Assembly (NCBI GenBank): GCA_033283165.1
Contig: JAWMQL010000003.1
Span: forward strand, 852,099 to 916,098
Source: JAWMQL01 sp033283165
GTDB lineage: Bacteria > Pseudomonadota > Gammaproteobacteria > Pseudomonadales > Halieaceae
Reading direction: 5' to 3'
DNA length: 64,000 nucleotides
Below, one piece after another: positions 1 through 7,847 of this stretch. Within the stretch, counting starts at the first letter, position 1. Each line of letters starts with the position of its first letter. Made by a program: the position numbers and the translations under genes. A model generated the notes under the pieces. The model had not been told where the DNA came from. It worked only from the letters and a program-made list of their open reading frames with translations, and did no database searches.

Positions 1-335
1 ACACCTACCTGGACGCGGAACACCTGCACGTGTCCAGTCGCCGCCGGGGGCGCGGTCACGTGGACATTGCCCTGAACCGCCTGGGAAAACAGCGCCGGAT
101 TGCGATGCGAGTGCAGAATTACCTGGTGGCGGCGAAAATCGCCCAGGAGACCGACCTGCTCTGGACGGTGCCGCGGGTGCTGGCGGAAACCCTGCCACTG
201 AAAGTCATCCCAACTCCGTTCGAGGTCGAACCACTGGCCTGGAACCTGTACTGGCCGCGCAGCGCCCAGGACGACCCCGCCAACCGCTGGCTGAGGGGAA
301 TCATCAGGGCGGTGGCGGAGCGCTACCAAACCTGA
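1..335 (+). CDS. LysR-family transcriptional regulator, C-terminal fragment
   Basis: Only the last ~110 codons lie in the window. The frame is open from base 3 with no need for an internal start, so the gene begins upstream. The residues match the end of a LysR substrate-binding domain: a GRGHVDIALNRLG stretch, then TDLLWTVPRVLAETL, and finally NLYWPRSAQDDPANRWLR, the usual last strand and helix of NodD/LinR-like LysR proteins. The DNA-binding N-terminus is not visible, so the target and inducer cannot be inferred. The gene ends 295 bp before prkA on the same strand; a GC-rich imperfect stem-loop (about 337-393) follows the stop without a U-tract. Confidence 0.85.
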   Translation, partial: TYLDAEHLHVSSRRRGRGHVDIALNRLGKQRRIAMRVQNYLVAAKIAQETDLLWTVPRVLAETLPLKVIPTPFEVEPLAWNLYWPRSAQDDPANRWLRGIIRAVAERYQT

Positions 336-629
336 CTTCCCCGGGCCCGGAACAGCAGGTCCCACGCAGCGGGTTACCGTTGCGGGCCGGGGAAAATCGA
401 TAGCAGGGGGTATTTCGTGTCGACGTGACCTCCCATCATATGCCCATGCTCCAGTGAAGCGAAGGGAAATATTTCACTTATAGCAAACTACTATAAGCAG
501 GGATTTTTGGTATGAAATCATCATAAAAAATCGCCATCCTGCCCGGTTATGGGGGTGTATTTTCCTGTATTCTCTTTTGGAATCTTTGGTGGTTTTCTTT
601 TGTCCAAGGGACAGGGAGGGGTAAGAAGA
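336..629. promoter_or_regulatory. Intergenic region upstream of prkA with a 7-bp inverted repeat
   Basis: No gene is supported in this 294-bp stretch. It changes from GC-rich (336-420) to AT-rich (460-600), as expected for a promoter region. CTTATAG at 477-483 and CTATAAG at 491-497 form a perfect inverted repeat separated by 7 bases, a plausible operator for a dimeric regulator. I see no convincing -35/-10 pair. The prkA homologue of E. coli is a stationary-phase gene, so a sigma-S promoter is plausible, but this is inference. Confidence 0.35.
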
Positions 630-2552
630 ATGACCATCTTTCATCAATACCAGGATCGTTACGAAGCGACCCAACAAGAGGAATACAGTCTCCAGGAATA
701 CCTAGAACTGTGCCGCGAGGACCGCAGTGCCTACGCCTCCGCCGCCGAACGCATGCTGGCGGCGATCGGCGAACCGGAACTGGTCGACACGTCAAGGGAC
801 CCGCGCCTGAGCCGCATATTCGCCAACAAGGTGATCAAACGCTACGCCGCCTTTGCCGAGTTCTACGGCATGGAGGAGTGTATTCAGCAGATGGTCAGTT
901 TCTTCCGTCACGCCGCCCAGGGCCTGGAGGAGCGCAAACAGATTCTGTACCTGCTGGGCCCGGTCGGCGGCGGCAAGTCGTCACTGGCGGAGCGCCTCAA
1001 GCAGCTGATGGAGCAGGAGCCGATCTACTGCCTCAAGGACTCGCCGGTCTTCGAGTCTCCCCTGGGCCTGTTCAACGCCGACGAGGACGGCCTGATACTG
1101 GAAGACGAGTACGGCATTCCGCGCCGCTACCTGAAATCCATCATGTCTCCCTGGGCCGTCAAGCGGCTGCACGAGTACGGTGGCGACATCACCCAGTTCC
1201 GGGTGGTCAAAATCTACCCGTCAATTCTCGATCAGGTCGGTATTTCCAAGACCGAGCCCGGTGACGAGAACAACCAGGACATCTCCTCCCTGGTGGGCAA
1301 GATCGATATCCGCAAACTGGAAAGTTATGCCCAGAACGACCCGGACGCCTACAGCTACTCCGGCGGCATGTGCCGGGCCAACCAGGGCCTGATGGAATTC
1401 GTGGAGATGTTCAAGGCCCCGATCAAGGTGCTGCACCCGCTGTTGACAGCCACCCAGGAGGGTAATTACAACGGCACTGAAAGCATCGGCGGCATTCCCT
1501 TCGAGGGCATCGTACTGGCCCACTCCAACGAGTCCGAGTGGCAGTCCTTCAAAGCCAACAAGAACAACGAGGCGTTCATCGACCGGGTGTACATCGTCAA
1601 GGTCCCCTACTGCCTGCGCGTCACCGAGGAGATCGAGATCTACCGCAAACTGTTGCAGAACAGTTCCCTGTGCGAGGCGCCCTGCGCGCCGGATACCCTG
1701 CGCATGCTGGCCAAGTTCAGCGTGTTGTCGCGGCTGGTGGAGCCCGAGAATTCCAGCATCTACTCCAAGATGCGCATCTACGACGGCGAGAGCCTCAAGG
1801 ATAAGGATCCCAAGGCCAAGTCCATCCAGGAGTACCGCGATACGGCAGGGGTGAACGAGGGCATGGACGGGCTTTCCACCCGCTTCGCTTTCAAGGTGCT
1901 GTCGAAAGTCTTCAATTTCGACGCGGTCGAGGTGGCAGCCAACCCGGTGCACCTGCTGTATGTGCTGGAAAACCAGATCGAACAGGAGCAGTTTCCCCAG
2001 GATATCCACGACCGCTACCTGACCTATATCAAGGAGTACCTTGCGCCCAACTACGTGGAGTTTATCGGCAAGGAGATCCAGACCGCCTACCTGGAGTCCT
2101 ACTCCGAGTACGGCCAGAACCTGTTTGATCGCTACGTGACCTATGCTGACTTCTGGGTCCAGGACCAGGAGTATCGCGACCCGGAGACCGGCGAGATTCT
2201 CAGCCGCCCTTCACTCAACGACGAACTGGAGAAGATCGAGAAACCCGCGGGCATCAGCAACCCGAAAGATTTCCGCAGCGAGATTGTGAACTTCGTGTTG
2301 CGCTCCCGGGCCAACAACGAGGGGCAGAATCCCCGCTGGACCAGCTACGAGAAGCTGCGTGGCGTTATCGAGAAGAAGATGTTCGCCAGCACCGAGGACC
2401 TGTTGCCGGTCATTTCTTTCAACGCCAAGGCTTCGGCCGAGGACCAGAAAAAACACTCCGACTTCGTGTCGCGGATGGTGGAGAGAGGCTACACGGAAAA
2501 ACAGGTACGGCTGTTGTCCGAGTGGTACCTGCGAGTGAGGAAATCACAATAA
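630..2552 (+). CDS. prkA: PrkA/YeaG family serine protein kinase (AAA+ type)
   Basis: The product is 640 residues, the usual size of YeaG/PrkA (about 640). The AAA-like N-terminal half carries a Walker A motif, GPVGGGKSS, at residues 110-118, preceded by the family-typical FYGMEECIQQMVSFF. The C-terminal half is the PrkA kinase-like domain. I chose ATG 630 over an upstream in-frame codon at 549 because an AGGGAGGGG ribosome site sits about 9 bases before it and family members begin with a short MTIF-type N-terminus. In enterobacteria YeaG works with YeaH in stationary-phase and nitrogen-starvation responses, through a cytoplasmic kinase or ATPase activity that is still poorly defined. It is the first gene of the conserved trio prkA-yeaH-spoVR. 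Confidence 0.95.
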   Translation: MTIFHQYQDRYEATQQEEYSLQEYLELCREDRSAYASAAERMLAAIGEPELVDTSRDPRLSRIFANKVIKRYAAFAEFYGMEECIQQMVSFFRHAAQGLEERKQILYLLGPVGGGKSSLAERLKQLMEQEPIYCLKDSPVFESPLGLFNADEDGLILEDEYGIPRRYLKSIMSPWAVKRLHEYGGDITQFRVVKIYPSILDQVGISKTEPGDENNQDISSLVGKIDIRKLESYAQNDPDAYSYSGGMCRANQGLMEFVEMFKAPIKVLHPLLTATQEGNYNGTESIGGIPFEGIVLAHSNESEWQSFKANKNNEAFIDRVYIVKVPYCLRVTEEIEIYRKLLQNSSLCEAPCAPDTLRMLAKFSVLSRLVEPENSSIYSKMRIYDGESLKDKDPKAKSIQEYRDTAGVNEGMDGLSTRFAFKVLSKVFNFDAVEVAANPVHLLYVLENQIEQEQFPQDIHDRYLTYIKEYLAPNYVEFIGKEIQTAYLESYSEYGQNLFDRYVTYADFWVQDQEYRDPETGEILSRPSLNDELEKIEKPAGISNPKDFRSEIVNFVLRSRANNEGQNPRWTSYEKLRGVIEKKMFASTEDLLPVISFNAKASAEDQKKHSDFVSRMVERGYTEKQVRLLSEWYLRVRKSQ

Positions 2553-2590
2553 CGGAGACCCAGGGACAAACGGGAGGCCCGATCCCGGTC

Positions 2591-2630
2591 GTCATCCCCG
2601 CGGAGGCGGCGGTCCGGCGTCCCGGGATAC
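2591..2630. repeat. Degenerate intergenic palindromic repeat (CGTCATYCCCGCG type)
   Basis: The 101-bp gap between prkA and yeaH holds GTCATCCCCGCGGAGGCGG followed by a GTCCCGGGAT tail. This resembles the widespread proteobacterial palindromic repeat that reads CGTCATTCCCGCG...GGCGGGAATCCAG...CCGGGAT. ATCCCGG at 2582-2588 can pair with CCGGGAT at 2622-2628. It is a single diverged copy, and the resemblance is from memory of the consensus. Confidence 0.4.
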
Positions 2631-2653
2631 AGCGGTATCGCAGGGGGTGGTAA

Positions 2654-3913
2654 ATGACATTCTTGATAGACCGCCGCAAAAACCCCAAGCAAAAGAGCGC
2701 CGTTAACCGGCAGCGCTTCCTGCGCCGGCACCGGGAGCAGATCAAGCAGTCGGTGGCGGAAAACCTTCGCTCACGCAGTATTACTGACGACGGCTCCGGG
2801 GAGAAAATCTCCATCCCCTCCCGCGATACCCGCGAGCCCAGCCTGCACCATGGGCCGGGCGGCACCGTGACCCACGTGATACCCGGGAACGAGGAGTTCA
2901 CCGCAGGGGACCGCATCCCGCGACCCCAGGGTGGCGCCGGGGGCGGTGGCAGCCAGGCCAGCAACGAGGGCGAAGGGCTGGACGAATTCGTATTCCAGAT
3001 CAACCAGCAGGAGTTCCTGGACCTGCTGTTCGACGATATGGAACTGCCCAACCTGACCAAGCGCCAGCTTTCCGGACTGGAGGAGTTCAAGCGGGTCAAG
3101 GCGGGCTTCGCCTCGGACGGCGCCCCCTCCAACATCAGCGTGATCCGCTCCATGCGCGCGGCGGTGGCGAGACGCGTCGCCCTGGGCGCGGGCAAGCGGA
3201 CCGAACTGCGGGCCCTGGAAGCGGAACTGGAGGCCCTGCCTGACATCGACGACAACACCGATGAGCGAGCCCGGCTGCAGGAGGAGATCGACGCCCTGCG
3301 CGCGCGCCTGGGGCGGATACCGTTTATCGATGATGTGGACATCCGCTACCACCGCCACGTCAAGGAACCGGTGCCCCACTCCAAGGCGGTGATGTTCTGC
3401 CTGATGGACGTATCGGGCTCCATGGACCAGAACACCAAGGACCTGGCGAAGCGCTTCTATATACTGCTGTACCTGTTCCTGCGGCGCAGTTACGACCGCA
3501 CCGAGGTGGTATTCATTCGCCACCACACCTCTGCCAAGGAGGTGGACGAAGAGGAGTTCTTCCAGTCGCGGGAAACCGGCGGCACGGTGGTATCCAGCGC
3601 GCTGGAACTGATGAAAACCGTGATCGAGGCCCGTTATCCGCTGGCCGAGTGGAACATTTACGGTGCCCAGGCTTCGGATGGCGACAACTGGCCGGATGAC
3701 GCCGCGCGCAGCGTCGAGTTGATCAACCGGATTCTTCCCCTGTGCCAGTACTACGCCTATATAGAGATCACCGACCGGGGTGACAAGCCCCTGTGGGAGA
3801 CCTACGCCCCGGTGCGTGAGGCTCACCCGGACCGGTTCGCCATGCAGCATATCACCGGACCGGGTGACATCTACCCGGTGTTTCACGAGCTGTTCAGGAA
3901 ACAGAACGCATGA
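2654..3913 (+). CDS. yeaH: YeaH/YhbH family protein (UPF0229)
   Basis: The 419-residue protein starts MTFLIDRRKN and has the basic N-terminus RFLRRHREQIKQSV typical of YeaH. A Gly-rich linker (about 92-100) precedes a von Willebrand factor A-like domain with a MIDAS motif DVSGSM at residues 252-257. Family length is about 420-430. YeaH is the co-transcribed partner of the PrkA kinase and the B. subtilis homologue YhbH is a sporulation-linked protein; its biochemical role is unknown. The gene lies 101 bp after prkA and overlaps spoVR by 4 bp (ATGA), so the three are very likely one operon. Confidence 0.94.
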   Translation: MTFLIDRRKNPKQKSAVNRQRFLRRHREQIKQSVAENLRSRSITDDGSGEKISIPSRDTREPSLHHGPGGTVTHVIPGNEEFTAGDRIPRPQGGAGGGGSQASNEGEGLDEFVFQINQQEFLDLLFDDMELPNLTKRQLSGLEEFKRVKAGFASDGAPSNISVIRSMRAAVARRVALGAGKRTELRALEAELEALPDIDDNTDERARLQEEIDALRARLGRIPFIDDVDIRYHRHVKEPVPHSKAVMFCLMDVSGSMDQNTKDLAKRFYILLYLFLRRSYDRTEVVFIRHHTSAKEVDEEEFFQSRETGGTVVSSALELMKTVIEARYPLAEWNIYGAQASDGDNWPDDAARSVELINRILPLCQYYAYIEITDRGDKPLWETYAPVREAHPDRFAMQHITGPGDIYPVFHELFRKQNA

Positions 3914-5424
3914 AGCGTGAACCCATCTCGACCTCCTCGGAGTGGACCTTTGAATTGCTCGAGGCCTACGAACGCGAAATCGCCCGGGTAGCCGAACGTT
4001 TTGGGCTGGACACCTACCCGAACCAGATCGAGGTGATCAACTCGGAGCAGATGATGGACGCGTACGCCTCGTCAGCGATGCCCCTGAACTACCACCACTG
4101 GTCCTTCGGCAAGCATTTTCTCGGTGTGCAGAACAGCTACCGGCGAGGGCACATGGGACTGGCCTACGAAATCGTATTCAACTCCAATCCCTGTATTGCC
4201 TACCTGATGGAGGAGAACACGCTGACCATGCAGGCCCTGGTGATCGCCCATGCCAGTTACGGTCACAATTCCTTCTTCAAAAACAACTACCTGTTCCAGA
4301 CCTGGACCGACGCAGAGTCGATCATCGATTACATGGTGTTCGCCCGCAATTTCATCGCCGAGTGCGAGCAGCGCTACGGCCTGGAGGAGGTCGAGGCGAC
4401 GCTGGACTCCTGCCATGCGCTGATGAACCAGGGGGTCGACCGCTACAAGCGTCCCTACCCCATCTCCATGGCGGAGGAAAAACAGCGCCAGCTGGAACGG
4501 GAGGAGATACTGCAACAACAGGTCAACGAGCTGTGGCGCACCATACCCGCCGGGGAGGCCGCGGACCTCGCGCCAGAGGTGCGGCGTTTCCCGGAGGAAC
4601 CACAGGAAAACCTGCTGTACTTCCTGGAGAAGAACGCGCCGCTGCTCGAGCCCTGGCAACGCGAGGTGATCCGCATCGTGCGCAAGATCGCCCAGTACCT
4701 CTATCCCCAGCGCCAGACCAAGGTGATGAACGAGGGCTGGGCCTGTTTCTGGCACTTTCACATCCTGCATGAACTGTATGCCGAGGGTCTGGTCAACGAC
4801 GGCTTCATGCTGGAATTCCTGCAGTACCATACCAGCGTCATCTACCAGCCGGCATTCAATTCGCCCTACTACAGCGGGCTGAACCCCTATACCCTCGGTT
4901 TTTCCATGATGCAGGACCTGAAGCGCATCTGTGAACACCCCACCGAGGAGGACCGCGCCTGGTTTCCCGACATCGCGGACAGTCCCTGGCGCGAGACGCT
5001 GGACTTCGCCATGCGTGACTTCAAGGACGAGAGTTTTGTGCTGCAATTCCTGTCCCCTGCGCTGATCCGAGAGCTGAAACTGTTCAGCGTGGTGGACGAA
5101 GAAGGCAAGGACTATCTGGAGGTCACCGCGATACACGACGAGGACGGCTACCAGCAGTTGCGGGAATCCCTGGCGGCCAGCTACGACCTGGGCAATCTCG
5201 AACCTGTGATACAGGTCTGGAACGTGGACGTGCGCGGCAACCGCAGCCTGACCCTGCGCCACGAGGTGCACCAGGGCCGGCCACTCGACGCGGAGGACAC
5301 CCGCGAGGTGATCAAGCACCTGCATCGCTTGTGGGGCTTTGACGTGGTCATCGAGTCAGTGGACGGAGACCGTGTGCTGAATCGCGTGGCGCACAGCGAA
5401 CTGGAGAGCGCAGGGGAAAACTGA
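3910..5424 (+). CDS. SpoVR family protein (YcgB-like)
   Basis: The 504-residue protein matches the SpoVR/YcgB family in length (about 500-510). It contains the family signature around EGWACFWHFHILHELY and the region SGLNPYTLGFSMMQDLKRI. Its start overlaps the yeaH stop as ATGA, which implies translational coupling. The same three genes are adjacent in many proteobacteria, while in E. coli ycgB is unlinked from yeaGH. SpoVR is needed for spore cortex formation in Bacillus; in non-sporing proteobacteria it is a stationary-phase protein of unknown mechanism. It ends 50 bp before the convergent AraC regulator, with no clear terminator between them. Confidence 0.94.
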   Translation: MKREPISTSSEWTFELLEAYEREIARVAERFGLDTYPNQIEVINSEQMMDAYASSAMPLNYHHWSFGKHFLGVQNSYRRGHMGLAYEIVFNSNPCIAYLMEENTLTMQALVIAHASYGHNSFFKNNYLFQTWTDAESIIDYMVFARNFIAECEQRYGLEEVEATLDSCHALMNQGVDRYKRPYPISMAEEKQRQLEREEILQQQVNELWRTIPAGEAADLAPEVRRFPEEPQENLLYFLEKNAPLLEPWQREVIRIVRKIAQYLYPQRQTKVMNEGWACFWHFHILHELYAEGLVNDGFMLEFLQYHTSVIYQPAFNSPYYSGLNPYTLGFSMMQDLKRICEHPTEEDRAWFPDIADSPWRETLDFAMRDFKDESFVLQFLSPALIRELKLFSVVDEEGKDYLEVTAIHDEDGYQQLRESLAASYDLGNLEPVIQVWNVDVRGNRSLTLRHEVHQGRPLDAEDTREVIKHLHRLWGFDVVIESVDGDRVLNRVAHSELESAGEN

Positions 5425-5474
5425 CCAACACCGGGCGGGATTCGAAGCATTGCCACGCGCTCAAGCCGACGGTG

Positions 5475-6503
5475 CTACAGCGCGCTGGCATACCTGCTGG
5501 GTGACTTGCCGGTCCAGCGGTGAAAAGCCCGGGAAAAGCTGCTGGTATCGGAAAAACCGAGCAGAAAGGCGATCTCCGCCAGTGAGTGGCGGGGCTGGGC
5601 CGCGAGGTAAGACCTGGCCAGGTCGCAGCGGGTTTCTCCCAGCACCTGATTGAAGCTGGTGCTTTCCTGGTTCAGTTTACGCTGCAGGCTGCGCCCACTC
5701 ATACCCAGCATTTCCGCGTACTCCTCGTGGCTCAGTACACCACTGGGCAGTTGTCGCGCCAGCAGGGTACGCAGGCGCGATGCCACGGTGCCCAGTTCCA
5801 GCCGGGCCAGGTAGTCCTCCACGGCCCGGTCATTGGTGCGGGCCAGGTCCTCATTGCCCGCGGCCAGCGGGCGATCCAGCTCACCACTGTCAAACTCCAA
5901 TACATAGACACTCCCGCCGAAGGCCAGTTCACAGCGGAAAAACTCGGCGAACGGCGCCTGGTCGGCGGGAGCCGGTCGCAGCAGCTGCACCCGGCGGGGA
6001 GAAAACCCGGGGCCGGACAACCTGCGGCAGGCGCGCAGGATGGCCGCGATGACCGCCTCCATGGCCTCGAACGCCGGCTGCTGCCCACCCGGGTGCAAAG
6101 ACCAGGACAGCAGACTGCGCCCCGACCGGTCCTCGAAGGTCACGCTGGCGGCATCGCTGACAGTGGAGTTATAGCGCACCACTCGCTCCATGGCGTCGCG
6201 CAGGGTCCGACTCGCCATGAAGGCGTATCCCAGCGCGTGAAAGCTGGTATGGGTAGAGTAACGTGACACCCATAAGCCCAGGCTTTCATTATCGAGCTCT
6301 GTTACTGCCAGTTGCCACAGGCGGGTCGTGGCCTGCAGCGGGAAACGCCGGTCGGGCACGTTGACACTGTCCGGGTCAAGGCCGGCAGCCTTCACCAGCC
6401 TGTCGGTATCCACCCCCCGTTCGCGCAGTGCCTTGACCAGTACCTGGGTCCAGCTGGAGAGCACCGTGGGCGTCTTCACGGGATGATTAACGGTTTCTGG
6501 CAT
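5475..6503 (-). CDS. AraC-family transcriptional regulator (OruR/ArgR-like N-domain)
   Basis: The 342-residue protein has the arrangement of AraC regulators with an arabinose_bd-type N-terminal domain (about residues 30-215). At the C-terminus (about 240-342) are two helix-turn-helix units, with LAEIAFLLGFSDTSSFSRAF as the second recognition region, followed by WTGKSPSRYA. The gene is divergent from the HMG-CoA reductase with only 79 bp between the starts, so it probably controls that gene and itself. The ligand is unknown. Regulators of this subfamily often respond to small catabolic substrates, which would fit control of a lipid or terpenoid-related locus, but that is inference. Confidence 0.9.
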   Translation of the reverse strand: MPETVNHPVKTPTVLSSWTQVLVKALRERGVDTDRLVKAAGLDPDSVNVPDRRFPLQATTRLWQLAVTELDNESLGLWVSRYSTHTSFHALGYAFMASRTLRDAMERVVRYNSTVSDAASVTFEDRSGRSLLSWSLHPGGQQPAFEAMEAVIAAILRACRRLSGPGFSPRRVQLLRPAPADQAPFAEFFRCELAFGGSVYVLEFDSGELDRPLAAGNEDLARTNDRAVEDYLARLELGTVASRLRTLLARQLPSGVLSHEEYAEMLGMSGRSLQRKLNQESTSFNQVLGETRCDLARSYLAAQPRHSLAEIAFLLGFSDTSSFSRAFHRWTGKSPSRYASAL

Positions 6504-6582
6504 GTTCGATCAAATCTTTGGCGTCCTCGGTCATGCGCCCGGGAAACGGCTTGTTTAATTTTATTGTCATCGCAATCGCCAG

Positions 6583-7782
6583 GTGACCAGACAAATGCAG
6601 CCGCCCATTGATCAGCTCAAGATACCGCGCAGCAAGGACGACGATTATACACGGGAGTGCGCCAGTACTCGACGAGGCTTCCTCGTGGAACAGACCGGTT
6701 CGGACCTGGCGCACGTGGGACAGTACTCGCTCGATCCCGCGACCCTCAGGGGCAACATCGAAAATTTTACCGGCGTGATACAGATGCCGTTGGGCTTCGC
6801 GGGGCCCATGAGAGTCCTCGGCGAACATGCCCAGGGAGACTTTTTCGTACCCATGGCCACCACCGAGGGAACCCTTGTGGCCAGTTACAGCCGGGGCATG
6901 GGACTCACCCGGGCCGCCGGTGGCATCACCACCACGGTGGTAGACGACGCCATGCAACGCTCGCCTGTTTTCGTGTTCGAGAATGCCCGCGGTGCGCGGG
7001 ATTTCGCCGGCTGGGTCAGCGAAAATTTTGAGGGCATCAAAGCCGCGGCGGAAACCACCACCCGCAGCGGCAAGCTGCGGGATATCCAGCAGTTTCCCGC
7101 CAGCCGCATGCTCTACCTGCGCTTCAACTACACCACCGGAGACGCCGCGGGCCAGAACATGTGCGGCAAGGCCACCTATGCCGCCTGCCAGTGGATCGCG
7201 TCCAACTACGACCGACCGATAGTGCGATATTTCCTGTCCGGCAATATGGACACCGACAAAAAGCACTCGCAGCTGAATACCCTGCATTCACGGGGCAAGC
7301 GCGTGATCGCCGAAATCACGCTGCCGCGGGACCTGCTGGTGCAGAAAATGCGCACCACGCCGGAGGCCATGTACGCCGCCCGCATGACCTCGCAACTGGG
7401 CGGCCTGATGGCCGGCGCCGTACACAACGGGGTCCACCCCGCCAACGGTATCGCATCGGTCTTTATCGCCACCGGGCAGGACGAGGCCAACGTGGCGGAG
7501 TCGCACGCCAGCCTGGTTCACGCGGAAGTCACCCCGGCGGGAGACTACTACTACTCGGTCACGCTGCCGTCACTGATAGTCGCCACCTACGGCGGCGGCA
7601 CCGGCCTGGCAACACAGCGGGAATGCCTGGAAGTACTGGATTGTTACGGCGCAGGCAAGGCCCGGAAGCTGGCGGAAATAATCGCTGCGACGGTGTTGTG
7701 CGGGGAACTATCCCTGGGCGCGGCGGTGGTGGCGGAGGAGTGGGTAAGCAGCCATGACGAACTCGGCCGTAACAGGCCCTGA
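6583..7782 (+). CDS. Hydroxymethylglutaryl-CoA reductase, class I-like
   Basis: The enzyme interconverts HMG-CoA and mevalonate. The 399-residue product has every catalytic element of class I HMG-CoA reductase: ENFTGVIQMPLGFAGP (residues 60-75), the catalytic glutamate in ATTEG (E95), GDAAGQNM (186-193), the lysine in SGNMDTDKK (K226), the aspartate in ATGQDEAN (D300) and the C-terminal histidine in SSHDELGRNR (H391). The TTEG and GNxxTDKK motifs are those of the eukaryotic/archaeal class, not the VEEPS type of class II. It starts with GTG at 6583; ATG 6595 is the alternative. No other mevalonate-pathway gene is in the window. Context is a divergent AraC regulator and a TonB receptor downstream. 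Confidence 0.93.
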   Translation: MTRQMQPPIDQLKIPRSKDDDYTRECASTRRGFLVEQTGSDLAHVGQYSLDPATLRGNIENFTGVIQMPLGFAGPMRVLGEHAQGDFFVPMATTEGTLVASYSRGMGLTRAAGGITTTVVDDAMQRSPVFVFENARGARDFAGWVSENFEGIKAAAETTTRSGKLRDIQQFPASRMLYLRFNYTTGDAAGQNMCGKATYAACQWIASNYDRPIVRYFLSGNMDTDKKHSQLNTLHSRGKRVIAEITLPRDLLVQKMRTTPEAMYAARMTSQLGGLMAGAVHNGVHPANGIASVFIATGQDEANVAESHASLVHAEVTPAGDYYYSVTLPSLIVATYGGGTGLATQRECLEVLDCYGAGKARKLAEIIAATVLCGELSLGAAVVAEEWVSSHDELGRNRP

Positions 7783-7787
7783 AAAAC

Positions 7788-7808
7788 CGACCGGGCTGAG
7801 CCCGGTCG
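7788..7808. terminator. GC-rich hairpin between HMG-CoA reductase and the TonB receptor
   Basis: CGACCGGGC-TGA-GCCCGGTCG is a perfect 9-bp stem with a 3-base loop starting 5 bp after the HMG-CoA reductase stop. On the plus strand it is not followed by a U-run. It could be an attenuating or mRNA-stabilising hairpin rather than a full terminator. Confidence 0.45.
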
Positions 7809-7847
7809 TTCGACATACATAACAAACACACACGTAGGGAAACCACT

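Noticed and set aside
4072..5325. 417-codon minus-strand open frame opposite the SpoVR gene
   Set aside because: Low-complexity antisense translation without signal, domain or RBS; the plus strand is an unmistakable SpoVR protein.
6583..7782. Class II (Pseudomonas mevalonii-type) HMG-CoA reductase
   Set aside because: The catalytic-Glu motif is ATTEG and the Lys motif is GNMDTDKK, both class I forms.
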